This document shows positions 31,701 through 43,133 of a stretch of DNA of 64,000 nucleotides, one piece after another. The notes under the pieces were generated by a model that did no database searches, was not told the DNA's origin, and saw only the letters and a list, made by a program, of their open reading frames with translations. This DNA comes from Tribonema minus (lineage: Eukaryota > Sar > Xanthophyceae > Tribonematales > Tribonemataceae), in assembly GCA_017506865.1 (NCBI GenBank), contig JAFCMP010000025.1, positions 124,001-188,000 on the forward strand, written 5' to 3'. The first letter of the stretch is position 1. Every line of letters starts with the position of its first letter. Made by a program: the position numbers and the translations under genes.

Positions 31701-34700
31701 TCATGGCTGAGCACTGCTGTCATCGGCGCTGCCGCCACCGCCGCTGCCGCTGCCTACTTCAACTTCAAGCGCCGCGCGCCGCGCCTCCACCACCGCCGCC
31801 AGCCTCTCCAGCCCCTCCTCCAGCCGCCAGCGCGGCAGGCCAAAGTTGAGGCGGACGTAGCCGGGGGCGCCGAAGAAGCGGCCGTCCGTGAGCCCTACGC
31901 CGCCGCGCTCAAACTCGAGGACGGGGTCGCGCCACGCGAGAGCGCGCACGTCGAGCCATGCAAGGTACGTCGCGGCCATCGGGTGTGCTATAACTTCCGG
32001 CGCGCGCGCGCATAAGAAGGTGTAGACGAGGTCGCGGTTGCCGCGCAGGCGCGCGCGCAGCGCGGCGCGCCACGCTGCCGCGCCGCCGCCGCCGCCGCCC
32101 CCGCCGCCGCTGCTGCGCGTAGCGTACGCGGCCTCGCACGCGACGTAGCCGAGCGTGGGGTTCTGCGTGATGATGCCGCGCGCCTCGCGCAGGAAGCGGC
32201 GCCGCAGCGCGCAGTCCGCGATGACGGCGTAGCTGCAGCCGAGGCCAGGCACGTTGAAAGTCTGCGGCAGCGATCGGGGGAGGGGAGGAGAGGGGGGGGG
32301 GGTAGCGGGTAGGTGCGGGGGTGAAGTGAATGGTGATTTGCGGATGCCATGTAGGGGCGGGGGTGGTGCGCTGGAGCAGTGCAGCGCGGCGGTGGCAGCG
32401 TGGCGTGTGCGCGAGCGACTGACGCCAAACGCCCCCCTCGCTTGCAGTCAGTAAATCATGCGCCCCTCACGTGCGCGCCCTGCTGAGCGCGTTGACGGCA
32501 ATATGATGTGAGGCTGGTGGCCACGCTCTGTGCACTACGTATGCGTTTTCAGTCTGATCACGCACTGTCTCAGCCTCTCGCCGGCTGCGCCTCCGCATCT
32601 TACGCGGCACGTTGACGTTGATGGTGCGTGCGCGCCTGCCATTGAGCGCTGCCATGGGCGGTACGCAGTCAATGCATGTACGTACGACACACATGCGCAC
32701 TATGCGTACTCAGTCAACTGCTCACCTTCTACTGCATGCATGTACAATACACATGTGACATGCGCACTACGCATACCCAGTCGCACGCACCTTGCTCGGC
32801 GTGTAAATGGTGATGGTGCGCGCCGCAAAGCGCCCATCGTCAAGCGCTGCCACGGGCCGTATGTACAATGGTCGATAAAGTGCATGTATGTACGCATTGT
32901 GAGTAATCGGGCAATCATGCGAGCCCTTTCCTTTCCGCACCTTGCTAGGCGCGTTGACGGTGATGGTGCGCACTGCAAACCGCCCCCCGTCGGGCGCTGC
33001 CATGGGCATGTATGTAGCCAACATACACTATGTATGTACGCACTTTCATTATGCATCATTAAGCCAGCATCCGACCCCGTTTCGCACCTTGCTAGGCGCG
33101 TTGACGGTGATCGTGCGCGCCGCAAACCGCCCTTCGTCGAGCGCTGCCATTGGCACGTGCGCCACCCCTTCCTCCAGCACCAGATCGCAGTGGATCTCGT
33201 CCGAGCAGATGACCACGTCGTAGCGCTCGCAAAACTCGCCCAGCCGCCGCAGCTCCGCTGCGCTAAACACACGCCCCACGGGGTTGTGCGGGTTACACAG
33301 CAGCAGTGCTCCAATGTCTGGCTTTTGGCTGATCGCTGCCTCCATCGCCTCCCAGTCAAACGTCCAGTCCTCCTGTTGCTGCTCTAATGGGGCAAGGGGG
33401 GTGCTGCTGGAGAGTGCTCCAGGAGCGTTCTCAGAGGCGGGGACCGGTCCGCGGACCAGTGGAACAGTGACGAGCGTGCGACCGGTGTACTCGGGGGCGC
33501 TGAGAAATGGGGGGTAGATGGGGGTGAACACCTGCGCAGGAGAGGAAATAGGGGGCGATGCTCAGCGCTGGTGCCATGATTGATGGGGTCGTGGCATGGG
33601 AGTTTGGTGCGCCGTCGAGTGCAGGGGGGGGGGGGGGGCAGTACTCAGCGCTGGTGCGCTATTAACGGGGTTGTGGCATGGGAGTTTGGTACGCTGTCGA
33701 GTGCGGGGGGGGGTTGGGGGCAGTGCTCAGCGCTGGTGCGCTATTGACGGGGTTGTGGCATGGGAGTTTGGTGCGCCGTCGAGTGCAGGAGGGAGGGGGC
33801 AGGTCTCAGCGCTGCTGCCATTATTAATGGGGTTGAGGCATCGGACTTTGGTGCGCCATTGAGTGCCACAGTTTGGGGGCGAACGCCCGCGCAGATGAGA
33901 GAGGGGGGGCAGTGCTCAGCGCCGTTGCATAGTCAACGGGGTTGTGGCATGGGAGGTTGGTGCGCCGCCGAGTGCAGGACGGAAAGGGGCAGGTCTCAGC
34001 GCTGGTGCGTTATTAATGGGGTTGTGGCATGGGAGTTTGGTGCGCCACTAAGTGCAACAGCTTGGGGTCGAACACCTGCGCAATGCTCGGGGGTGGTGCA
34101 GTTTTGATGGGCTTGTGGCATTGAGTCTGCACGACGCTGCGCATCATGACCTAGACTCTGCTCTTATGCAGCCCTTCTCAGGCTATCGCCAATGAATGCT
34201 GTTACAGAGTCAGTGGCCATGTGCAAAAGTCTTCATGAGTCCGGCACGATTCCGCACTTGGGCCACGCACTGACCCTAACCCTAACCCTAACCCTACTCC
34301 TTAACTACCCAAACCCTCAAGTTGGTGTCAAGTGATGGGGGAGTTTTTGAAAATTGGCGAGAAATTTGCCTTCCAGATTCGCCAAGCTGCCTCTTGTGAT
34401 TGTGTGCTGCACAAACCGTACAAAATGATATGCATTTAAGTATCCACTGTGTACAGATTTTATATGCTGCAAGTAGCATCCAAGCACAGACGCTGTGCTC
34501 ACCATGATGCACGCCCCTAGGGGAGCGGCCGCCACACAATTGCATATACCATGTACTTTGAAGTGACTGCTTCAAAGTACATACTTGAAGTATATATGAG
34601 CACCCGTGTTGCCCGGTCGAACAATTTTACTGTCAACAAAAACGGTGCACGTACCATGACGCCTGCACCTGGCGGCAGCAGCCGGCACACAATGTTGAGC

Positions 34701-36164
34701 GTCTGCACCGCGCCGGGCAGGAAGATGATCTCGTCCTTGGGGCTGGTGATCTCTATGCCCATCCCCCTAAGGTACCCCGCAACAGCGCTTGTCGCCCCCT
34801 CCGTGGGGTTGGTATAGCCATACACACCGTCCTGAACGTACTCCTGCAACGCTGTCTGGATTGCTGGGCACGTCTTGAAGTCCTAAAGAGACGCGGGCCG
34901 CAAAGCGAAGCGGCTTTAGCTATGGTTAAGGAGATTTATTGCTTTACACTGGGTAGCAGCGCTCAGCATTCATGTTGTAGGGTTGATTGGTACAGCCGTA
35001 TACGCCATCTTTGATGTACTCCTGCAGCGCCATCTGGATCACTGGGCACGTCTTGAAGTCCTAAAGAGACGCGCGCAGCACAACAGAGCGGCTTTAGCTA
35101 TGGTCAGGCGATTTGTCAACAGTGAAGCGGCTGTAGCTATGGTAAGGCGATTCATCATCAGCGGCGCTGTCTGGATCGCTGGCACGTCTTGAAGTCCTAA
35201 AGACACACGGGCCGCACCGCGAAGCGGCTTTAGCTATGGCGCGGCGCTTCATTAATGATTCACACTGGGTAGCAGCGCTCACGTTTCGTGTTGTAGGGTT
35301 GGCTGGTGTAGTGATATTTGGCATCTATGACATGAGTGCCGTACAGCGCAGTCTGGAGCGCTGGGCACGTCTTGCAAGACAGAGAACACGCAGGCCAAAA
35401 AACAAAGAAGTATAGCTACAGTGCAGTGCTTCACTGGGCAGCAGCTTTTGACTGGATTTTGGCACGGTGGGCTGGAATACGCATACACTGTCCATGGTTT
35501 GTGTATTCATTCATATCAGATTACATTCTAGCAGGGGGTGTCCGCAGCAAGCGCCGCTCATGGATTGGCACACGCTAGTACAGCTGCAGCGTATTACGTA
35601 CTGGCAACAGCGTAATAGAATTTGCAGAGGATAGCATGCGCTGCTGCTGTCACATGCATTCTCACTGTGATATGCGTACGTCGATTTTGAGGTCAAATTT
35701 TTGAAAGTGGTGCGTCCACGTTTTCATTCACGACCCCTGCAGCAAGCTGGTCACGGCCACGACAACGCTGCATTTTGAGGTCACAGATCTTGCATATTAC
35801 TTACCATGTCTGCCACCCAGAGTGGAATGATGTCCCTGCCAGCGTATTTGTCCCACTTGAGCGCTCCAGTGCCAGACCGGTCCGGCAGCGTTTCGAAGTC
35901 GAATTCGTCTTCTGCGGGCGCTGCTGCCGCCGATGCACCATTTGCTACTGCAGCTGCTGGTTTGCCTGCCGTCTCATCCCTCGCCGCTGCATGCAACAGT
36001 CGGCTGACCGAGGGCCTTCTGACATTGGGCAAGACCTGGTATAAGCTCGGGAGAAGGCGATGCTGCCCTTGCAGTGCAGCATGGCTGCGTACAAGGCTGA
36101 TGGCAGTGAGCCGCCGCAGCAGCGCCGTACCGCCCCTCATTCCTCTCTCTAGCAACTGTGTCAT
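31701..36164 (-). CDS. MalY/PatB-type PLP-dependent C-S lyase or aminotransferase (fold type I), organelle leader
   Basis: Four exons: 35805-36164, 34655-34882, 33088-33531 and 31701-32261, all phase 0, giving 530 residues. The family splits cystathionine or cysteine by beta-elimination, or acts as an aminotransferase. Seen: IIPLWVADM/DF near residue 118, NPHNPVGRVF, SDEIHCDLV, and APSK at the end of exon 3, where Lys344 should bind PLP; exon 4 opens TFNVPGLGCSYAVI. The first 90 residues are Arg-rich without acidic clusters (RRLTAISLVRSHAALQGQ), which suits a mitochondrial presequence. Family members are usually near 390 residues; the extra length is the leader, a Ser/Pro insert in exon 3 and a poly-Gly insert in exon 4. 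Start ATG at 36164 is the first in frame. Substrate cannot be told from sequence. Confidence 0.9.
32600..33012 (-). repeat. Three copies of the PLP-lysine exon end with donor
   Basis: Units near 32606-32665, 32785-32850 and 32935-33010 repeat the last 60 bp of the 33088-33531 exon. In the sense of the gene they still read MAALDDGRFAARTITI or MAAPDGGRFAVRTITV and end in PSK before the donor. All three keep CACCTTGCT(C/A)GG-like donor sequence or a close variant. Confidence 0.92.
33540..34110 (-). repeat. Minisatellite-like array with exon-start remnants
   Basis: CAGCGCTGGTGCGCTATTAA and GGGTTGTGGCATGGGAGTTT recur about six times at 80-120 bp. GGGGCGAACGCCCGCGCAGA (33875) and GGGTCGAACACCTGCGCAAT (34065) repeat the acceptor border of the exon that ends at 33531. 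Confidence 0.88.
34269..34297. repeat. CCCTAA tract
   Basis: Four units in the second intron of the PLP enzyme gene. Confidence 0.85.
34551..34582. other. Hairpin, 13-bp perfect stem containing TTGAAG
   Basis: ATGTACTTTGAAG (34551) and CTTCAAAGTACAT (34570) pair with a six-base loop, about 70 bases past a donor of the PLP enzyme gene. Confidence 0.8.
34977..35385 (-). repeat. Three copies of the 34655-34882 exon start
   Basis: GGGCACGTCTTGAAGTCCTA with its acceptor (AAAGAGACGCG) recurs near 35045 and, shorter, 35185 and 35365. Intron text such as GCGGCTTTAGCTATGG is carried along. Confidence 0.9.
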
Positions 36165-36224
36165 CACACGTCAACAAGAACTTCAACAAATATCTTAAGT
36201 GTGGTGTGTGCTAACTTGGTGGTG
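36165..36224. promoter_or_regulatory. 60-bp divergent promoter region
   Basis: Only 60 bp separate the ATG of the PLP enzyme (minus strand) from the ATG of the plastid-targeted protein (plus strand). Both 5' untranslated regions and core promoters must overlap or lie inside the neighbouring coding exon. No TATA box is evident. Confidence 0.6.
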
Positions 36225-37607
36225 ATGCATACCTCAGTGCTGCTGCTCCCACTAGCGCTGCTGGTGGACCACGTCCGAGCCTTTACCGCTCCTCTGGCCC
36301 GCCAACAGCATCTGTACAGTCATCACCTTCAACTACGAGCCGCCTCGGATCCATTCAGGCCAGCCAAGGCGAGCATCGATCCTCTAGTGATCAATGCGTT
36401 GCAACGAGTGCTATTCAAGGACGAGCCTGCGGATGCAGCAGTGTCGGCGCTGTTGCAGTCAAGGTGCGTGCAGCTTCATATGCTGGTCATGTGTAACATG
36501 CACGCGCATCAACTTCCCTGCTGGAGCCGCCTAGGATCCTTGTGCGTAGCGATATGCTGTGAATTATTCCTCATATTGTCGGGAACCTGGCTGTGGCACA
36601 CTGGTTCAGCCAGTGCCAATGGTGATATGACCGCTCTCCCACACCTGCGACAAGGTTCAACTCCACGACCATGCAGTGGCTGAGCACTTGTGCGTTTGTA
36701 TGACTTGAAAGCACCGCGATAAGATCACACAAGTGTCTCTGCGCTGCCAAGCTCACCCCCCCTCACAGCACAGATGATGCGTGAGCCCCACAGAAAGACG
36801 TGCTGGCTCTGCAGTAGGCGTCCCAAACCACTCGCTCCCACGTGCAAGCGCTTCACGTCAATTGCAACGGACACACTTGCATGATGTTCGCCCATAGGAC
36901 ACCATCCAAAAATGGCAAGCCTGTGCTAACGCTGCTGAGCACCAGTCACTGCAGAGATGGCGCGCTGACACAGGAAGGGCATACGCTACATCGTGCGGAG
37001 CCAGTGCATGGCTTGGGGCATCGTGCTCAGGAACCGCGCTTGACGCTCGCACCTTGTTCTGACTCACACTCAGAGGATCACTTTAAGGATCACCAAAAAA
37101 AGTTGCGCTTTGCCGCTGCCGAATACTGCAGAGGCGACGCTCTGACAACGGAGGAGGACGCTCTAGTATGAAGCAGCGTGCACGGCGTGGTGCACAGTGC
37201 TCAGGAGCTGCGCTTCACACACTCACATCCCATATAACCCCCTGCTCACACCCAAATTCTAACACATACACAACAAAACTCCTCCTCTTCGTGCTACTGC
37301 CGAGCACTGCAGAGACGACGCCCTAACACCGGAGGAGGACGCTCTAGTACGAAGTCGGGTGCACGGCGTGGTGCACAGTGCTCAGGAGCTGCGCTTCACG
37401 CTCGCATCCGCGGTGTCGCGCCACGCGTTCATCGCGAAGTACGGCATGCAGGGCGACTACGGCGTATCAGAGGATCTGGAGTCGAATCCGCTCGCGCAGC
37501 TGAATCACGCGGAGTGCCTGCTGGCACTGTACATGCTGCACAGGGAGGGGCGAGGGGAGGAGCCCGCGTTTGTGGATGCGGAGAAGCTGGACGTCTTGCG
37601 TGGGTGA
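36225..37607 (+). CDS. Small plastid-targeted protein of unknown function, two exons
   Basis: Exons 36225-36463 and 37313-37607 join in phase 2 to give 177 residues. The N-terminus is a signal peptide (TSVLLLPLALLVDHVRA) followed by FTAPLARQQ, an ASAFAP-type motif with Phe at +1, then a basic stretch: the bipartite leader of complex plastids. The mature part is soluble, alpha-helical in look (FRPAKASIDPLVINALQRVL; AECLLALYMLHREGRGEEPA) and matches no family I can name. The second exon has two upstream start copies, which supports 37313 as the real acceptor. Confidence 0.75.
36930..37235 (+). repeat. Two copies of the 37313-37607 exon start
   Basis: Units at about 36940-37050 and 37120-37225 repeat the CTGCAGAG acceptor and about 90 bp of the exon (GCACGGCGTGGTGCACAGTG, CTCAGGAGCTGCGCTTCAC). 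The nearer one is better preserved. Confidence 0.92.
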
Positions 37608-37648
37608 CATCGGCAATACCACTTGTATTGATTGCAATATACATGAAT

Positions 37649-37650
<2 letters not shown>

Positions 37651-37729
<79 letters not shown>
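37651..37729. repeat. (GT)n microsatellite
   Basis: About 39 uninterrupted GT units, 45 bp after the stop codon of the plastid-targeted protein. Confidence 0.98.
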
Positions 37730-37733
<4 letters not shown>

Positions 37734-40296
37734 CTCTACACCTACATTGCATGTGCCTACATACTTGCACAGGTTCGCACTACAGTAAAAGTTGTTCCTG
37801 TTAGTCCACCATGGACTGGACCAGCACCAGTTCAGCACTATTCCGACCCTGCGTCAAGACTGTTTCTCCACTTGCACAAGCGCCTACACAATAATCCACT
37901 TCTTTGCAATCCAGTCTGCCCTGGTCTAGTGCTGTTCTGCACTTTGCATTGGATCCACCTTGGGTGTCCTACTTTGCCACGGTGTTTAGTCTCGTCACCA
38001 CCAATCCGCTGGCGCAACCGTTCTTCTCTGCCAATGCCGTATGTGAGCCTCTGTCATTGCTGCCGTCTTTGATTCTTTTGACGCTGTAGCTGCTGTGTGC
38101 ATGGTCTGTCAAACTAGCACTTGATTTAGGCTGAAGTAGTGCTTCACGGCCATAATTGCACACGAGCGATGTAGCACTGATGCTGATCAAGCTGAAAAGC
38201 GCGCGTACAGTGGCTGGAGCAGGCTGGGGCTCCTGCGGGGATCACAACTGACGTAGAGGTACCCTGCTTGCTGTACAAGTACTTGTATTATATTTATATG
38301 TATACAAGTACCATTTGAAGTACCTCACTTGTGGGATATTGGTAGTTGTGTAAAAAATGGAAAGCTTGATTGCGCTTGAGTCTCTTTTTGCGTCTAGGTC
38401 ACAATGCAAGCGTGTGTTGTAGTTTACCCTATACCAATGCCATGTGGCACAGCACTTGCTCACAGCTCACATGAACACACACATACAACACAAACACACA
38501 CACACACACATGTGCACGACAGTGTTATGTTGGTCGAGTAGCATTGCCTTTTCGGAGGAGAGGGGAAAGAGGGGGGGAGCCTGCTCCTAACCCCCTGTGG
38601 GGATCCGACGGGGGCCGAATTTGCCGCTCCCCCAAACCCCACTCCTCTCCTCCCTCCTCCCCCCCCCTTAGTCTTGACCGAAATATAGGGAGTGGTGGGG
38701 GTGGGTATCTCTCTTTACGCTCCGTCGCCTGGCTGTTGCTCCTCGCGTGCCTCGAACACTACGTAAGTGAAGGTACATGCAGGCGCTGCGCGTTCCACAC
38801 CAGCATTGCCATGAGGCGGCAGCAGCAGTGGTTGAGCGGCTGCCCCTCAAGCGGACGATTGCCACCAGCTGCCGCATCCTACGTGAGGCAACAATGGAGG
38901 TTGGGGTCGGGCGTACTTCGTATAGTGCGTCATACATCATGAGATACAAAGTGCTACATACGCGTGCTCCGTATATGGAGCCAGAAAGCATGCATATATT
39001 AGCTTCATTGCCTCTTTGGCCACCCTACTGTAGCGAACCTGGGTGCCTGGCTGTGCTGTGGCTGCTTTTGGGAGCATTTTCGCCGAATGAGCCAGATGAC
39101 AGCTTGCTCACGCACAAGCTGAACGACAAGCAACTGCAGATCAGCAAGTGACCCAGCACCTCAGGTGCATGTGTTGGTTGAAGGAAACCGATTGTGCCGC
39201 CACCGGGGGTTACACGATCAGCTTCGCAGTAGCAGACAGCTGTGCATGAGCTGTACAGGCTGTGCGGTGTGTGTTTGTGTGTGCCAGGAGTTGCCCGTCG
39301 AGAAAGGAATAGCACCGATGTCGAGGGGCATCCAACGGGAGTCATTCGCAGCATAAGCAACTGGCTTTGGCCATCAAGCGGTGCTTGCCGCTCGACAAGC
39401 TTACAAGTGTGGCACAAATCGAGCTCTACAGTGCAGACGCACAGATCAGGGCCAAGCTATGTAGGCGCACGAATGCAATAGCTTGATTTATGTCCACATT
39501 AGCACATGCATACATAATTAAAGTGTGTTGGTACACTGATGTCATACTGCACCACTTCTGAGTAGTTGTTCGTTGTGGGGAATCGCCTGCTCAAGCTGCT
39601 GGCAGAGCGCCATGGTACCTTGCGGTAAGCTAGGGACGTCAGCTATAAGGGTGCGGGTGTGGCGGTGTGGCCCTTGATGTGCACCGCAAAGCTGCCAACT
39701 TGATGCATTTGCAATTGTTATGTTTGCGATGCGCATCTGGCACATACGCTATTTATGGCATACCTAGAATATTATAATAGTATTACATTATTATGCAAAT
39801 ACGCATTGTATGTATTTCAGAAATTCCATAGACGACCGACCTCATCTTTACAATGGGAAAGCTGGAACATATCAATATGGTATCTCCTGCCACCAACCCT
39901 GTTGCCACTGCAGCAGCAGCAACACCCTGAGCAGCAGCCGCCACGGCCACGGCCGCCGATTAACCCATGCCTCCCTGAAGGCGACACTCCTGCATCACCC
40001 ATGCTTGAAAGCAGCTGGCAGTGCGCTGCTGGAGCCCTGGGTCGAAGTACTCGGACCAAGATCCAACCTCGGGATTTGTGTGCGGCTGAGCATGCATGCG
40101 ATTGTACCTTGTTTTCATTCAATGTCACTGAATGAGTTGAGGGGCAAACAAGCCTGTGTCATACAGAGCATATGCAGTTTTGATACATTACCGTTAGTGA
40201 CTGGCTATCAGCAAAAAAAGCGCAAGCGCCTAAGCGCATCCCATTCCCTTCTAACTACAGCCACCACAACCATCAGCACATAGCCCTCCCCGATAG
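37730..40296. other. Intergenic stretch with a LINE-like fragment
   Basis: No host gene assigned. It holds a short CA repeat (38478-38512), a G/C-rich low-complexity patch (38560-38670) and the retroelement fragment at 38776-38895. Open frames at 39755-40283 overlap on both strands and lack support. Confidence 0.4.
38776..38895 (+). mobile_element. Fragment of the LINE-like element found at 44.5-46.1 kb
   Basis: ATGCAGGCGCTGCGCGTTCC and the next 100 bp match the N-terminal part of the long minus-strand frame at 45770-45885. The peptide here contains ERLPLKRTIATS against ARLPLMRTIATA there. Divergence is clearly greater than between the copies at 44-55 kb, so this is an older insertion. Confidence 0.8.
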
Positions 40297-40455
40297 TTAC
40301 AGAACTCCCAGCAGCTGCTTCACTGTACTCAAGTTGTAGTACACATGTCCGCCCTCAGCTCGCGGGCACCACTCCAGGCCGTTGTGGTTGTAGCAATCGT
40401 TGGGGCCATCAGGCCCCTCAAACATTGTGCCGTAACACGTAGGTCCAGCAAAGCT
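40297..40455 (-). CDS. Last exon of a Cys-rich protein of unknown function
   Basis: A frame ending in TAA at 40297-40299 reads CYGTMFEGPDGPNDCYNHNG then LEWCPRAEGGHVYYNLSTVK. It has no methionine start of its own, so it is a 3' exon; the right border is approximate. Evenly spaced Cys with Trp and Gly suggests an extracellular or lumenal disulphide domain. Support comes from at least three start copies upstream (40,495-41,000), as seen for other real exons here. I found no convincing upstream exon. Confidence 0.55.
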   Translation of the reverse strand, partial: SFAGPTCYGTMFEGPDGPNDCYNHNGLEWCPRAEGGHVYYNLSTVKQLLGVL

Positions 40456-40494
40456 GCTGCTGTTGTTGCTGCTGGCCAGCGTGCAAGGCTTGAC

Positions 40495-41000
40495 GCGCTA
40501 CAGCCCTGCACTGCATCCTGATGCGGGCAACACTCCACAGGAGTGGCTGTAGCAATTCGTGGGTGCTATTATACCCTATAGGCCCCAATATAGTGCCTCC
40601 GCATGCAGGTCCTGCTGGCGCAGCAGCAGCTGCTCCACACAAGCTCTCTCCAATCCCTGGCGCCGCCCTGAGAGCGCTACTGTTGCTGGCAGCAACCCAC
40701 AGTGCGCTCCGGCCCCAGCTCTGTCCTGCGCATCTGAAACACTCCAGCGGCGTGGATATAGCAATCCTGGGCGAAAACAGGCGCCTCTGCACACCGCTGC
40801 TGACACTCCAAGCGCGCTCCACTCCATAGATCCATCCTGAGCTGCCGGCACTGCTGCTGCCGCTGCTGGCGGCGATCCCACAATCGCGCCCCATTCACTC
40901 CGGCGTCTGCATCATGGCAACGCTCGAGGAGCGGATTAGCAATCCTGGGCATCATCGGGAAAAAAGCAGGATCTGCACATATTTCTGGCATCATCAGGCC
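40495..41000 (-). repeat. Three copies of the 40297-40455 exon start
   Basis: Blocks such as GGGGCCTATAGGG, TAGCAATCCTGGGC and TAGCAATTCGTGGG recur near 40560, 40765 and 40945. They align with the region coding for EGPDGPNDCYNHNG. Period about 200 bp. Confidence 0.75.
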
Positions 41001-42245
41001 CCAGAATAGTCTTGTGCACGGAGGTGCAAGAAAGCTAATGCTGGTGCTGCTGACGCTGTTGGCCTTGCTGCTGCGGCTGGCATGGCTGCTACAACGACTC
41101 CACAAGCGCACGCCAACATCCAGCTCCATCTTGACCTGCTGGCAATGCTTTCCACCACAAAGGCGCTTTAGCTTCCTCCGCATTGGATGCCTAAAGCTCC
41201 AGGCTAGTGACTGCACGGACGTCGCTCGGTAGTGCTTTCCTGCCTGAAGGTGCAGGCAGCGCCAGCCTGCAGGTCTAGAAGAATTTTTTTTTGCACCAGC
41301 CTCCGTCGTGTGCGGGAAAAGTTTTTTCTTCACAAGCAGAAGCAAGTGGCACAGGTTTCGCTGTGAGACCGTGGCCCCACACAACGAGTGCGATTATTCC
41401 GGCAGCATCAGGCAGGAGCAGCAGCTCGCAGGTCAGTCCTACACACTTGCTGCGCCGTTTTCATCAAAATGAGTGTTGCGGATCGCGCAAGCGACTGGCA
41501 GCGTCAGCCTGCTGTGTCTTCCTGACAGCACCGAATGTACGCCCAAAGGTGACAGCCGCACTCTGTCGCAATTTGACATTCAGGCCGTCATTGCTTCAGC
41601 AGAGTTTGTCGCACATATTGCACATCGTACACCAGCCCACAGTACCACAAGTAACATGCGGGCTGGCTGTGCGTTGTGCTGCAGCTGAACGTCGTCGAAA
41701 GGGCTTTCGTTTGTGCTATGAAACGCGTTGTAGCTGCATGCGTCCCTTTGCCTATGTTCGCTGAGGTTCGCGTAGGTGCTTTGTAGCTGTGCTGTCTGCG
41801 GCTCTTGGATTGCCTAGAGTACATGCCAGATTCTGCACTGGCACATCGGAACCAAAGTGGGTCAGCATGGAGGCTCTCCTGTCTACGGGTGCACTCTCCG
41901 GTCGGCTAGCTTCTTAGTGCCTAAACCGGTGTGGTCGCAGTGCAGTCAATAGATGCGCCGCGCCCTCGAATCAACGTACTGGCCTCGTACACTCAGGCTT
42001 GGGCATACTACGTTTGTACTGAGCAAATTGTGTTTTCATTAGCCTGATGTGTCTCAATCAGTTTTTTATGCGTTCATTCTTGTTGAGCTTCGATTGTGAG
42101 AGTGTCCTGGTCGTGTGGCACTTTACGATAGAAATGGTCGTGGTCGGGGCTTATCCCTCGCACTTGTTATGCAGCCCAACTTGTTTTCACTTGCTGACTG
42201 CGCACTTGCATGTCGTGTTTTTTGCCCTGTTGCAGCAGATGAAGT
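41001..42245. other. No gene assigned
   Basis: Open frames are short and conflict between strands. The upstream exons of the Cys-rich protein may lie here. Confidence 0.4.
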
Positions 42246-43133
42246 ATGTCTATGCATATGCGAGCCAAGCTACGTTTAATCCGCTTTCTGGACCACGCCT
42301 ATTGGCAGCGAAGCTACGACAGCCGCACTCCCGCAGACTTTTTGGAGGCCATAGAGAGCATCAACGCAGCTCTTAAGGCGGAGGAGGCGCAGCATCCTAC
42401 TGTTGGAGATGACATGCGGAGCGCTCTAATGTGCGACTTTCTGCAAGACGTGCTGGTCACCGAATCGGCGGCATCTGATGCTGTCCTCGACCAGTCAATC
42501 ATCGATGGGGTAGTTGTGGGCTATGTGTCTCAAGAGGAGTTTGTGCAACAGTGTGGGTGGTCTGGTGACACCCATAAGTTGTACCTCAAGCTTCGCAACC
42601 TTGCTCAGTGCGCGTCCTATTTGCTCAGCCTGCCAGATGACGAGCAACTTTCGCCTGAGCTAGTGTGCAAAACGCACAGCATGGTAATGCAAGATCTGTG
42701 TTCACAGGATGGCCGCGGCGTATTCCGCACCATCAATGTTGCGCCCGCAGGCAGCTGCACTATCCAGTATGCCCGTTTCAGGTTCATTGAGCGTCGTCTC
42801 CAGGATTTGCTTGAGTTTACCAACGTGGAGCTTTCTGCGTGCACAACGGTCGAGGACTGCATCAGACTTGGCAGCTTTTTCCTCAGCGAGTTTCTCCTGA
42901 TCCATCCATTCAAGAATGGCAATGGACGCGTGGGGAGGTTGCTGCTACAGCGCATTGCCCAGAAATTTGTCCTGGTGCCGTTTGGCGTATACCTGAACTC
43001 TCAAGGCAGAGATTTGTACATAAGTGCGCTTGAGGACAGAGGTGCAGGACTGCCCTGCTCCACATTGGCCACTCTGCTCCTGCATTGCATACACAAGTCG
43101 GCATGCAACATGCAGAATGGGTTCTTGTTATGA
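42246..43133 (+). CDS. Fic-domain protein (putative AMP/nucleotidyl transferase), intronless
   Basis: A single 295-residue frame carries the full Fic active-site motif HPFKNGNGRVGR at residues 220-231 (His220 catalytic; GNGR binds the nucleotide phosphates). Fic enzymes transfer AMP or related groups to Ser, Thr or Tyr of target proteins. Upstream, QSIIDG (83-88) sits where the inhibitory motif (S/T)xxxE(G/N) is usually found, but with Asp for Glu; this alignment is tentative. No signal peptide, membrane helix or TPR is present, unlike animal FICD. The ATG at 42246 is followed closely by two more in frame (Met3, Met5). A TTGCAG just upstream could be an acceptor, so a 5' exon is not excluded. 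No exon-edge copies flank it. Confidence 0.88.
   Translation: MSMHMRAKLRLIRFLDHAYWQRSYDSRTPADFLEAIESINAALKAEEAQHPTVGDDMRSALMCDFLQDVLVTESAASDAVLDQSIIDGVVVGYVSQEEFVQQCGWSGDTHKLYLKLRNLAQCASYLLSLPDDEQLSPELVCKTHSMVMQDLCSQDGRGVFRTINVAPAGSCTIQYARFRFIERRLQDLLEFTNVELSACTTVEDCIRLGSFFLSEFLLIHPFKNGNGRVGRLLLQRIAQKFVLVPFGVYLNSQGRDLYISALEDRGAGLPCSTLATLLLHCIHKSACNMQNGFLL

Noticed and set aside
31988-32428. Arg/Ala-rich frames overlapping the last exon of the PLP enzyme
   Set aside because: Shifted-frame shadows of a high-GC exon; the fold-type I frame is clearly the real one.
37429-37838. His/Thr repeat and Val/Cys repeat proteins over the GT microsatellite
   Set aside because: Translation of a dinucleotide repeat; no codon bias or homology.
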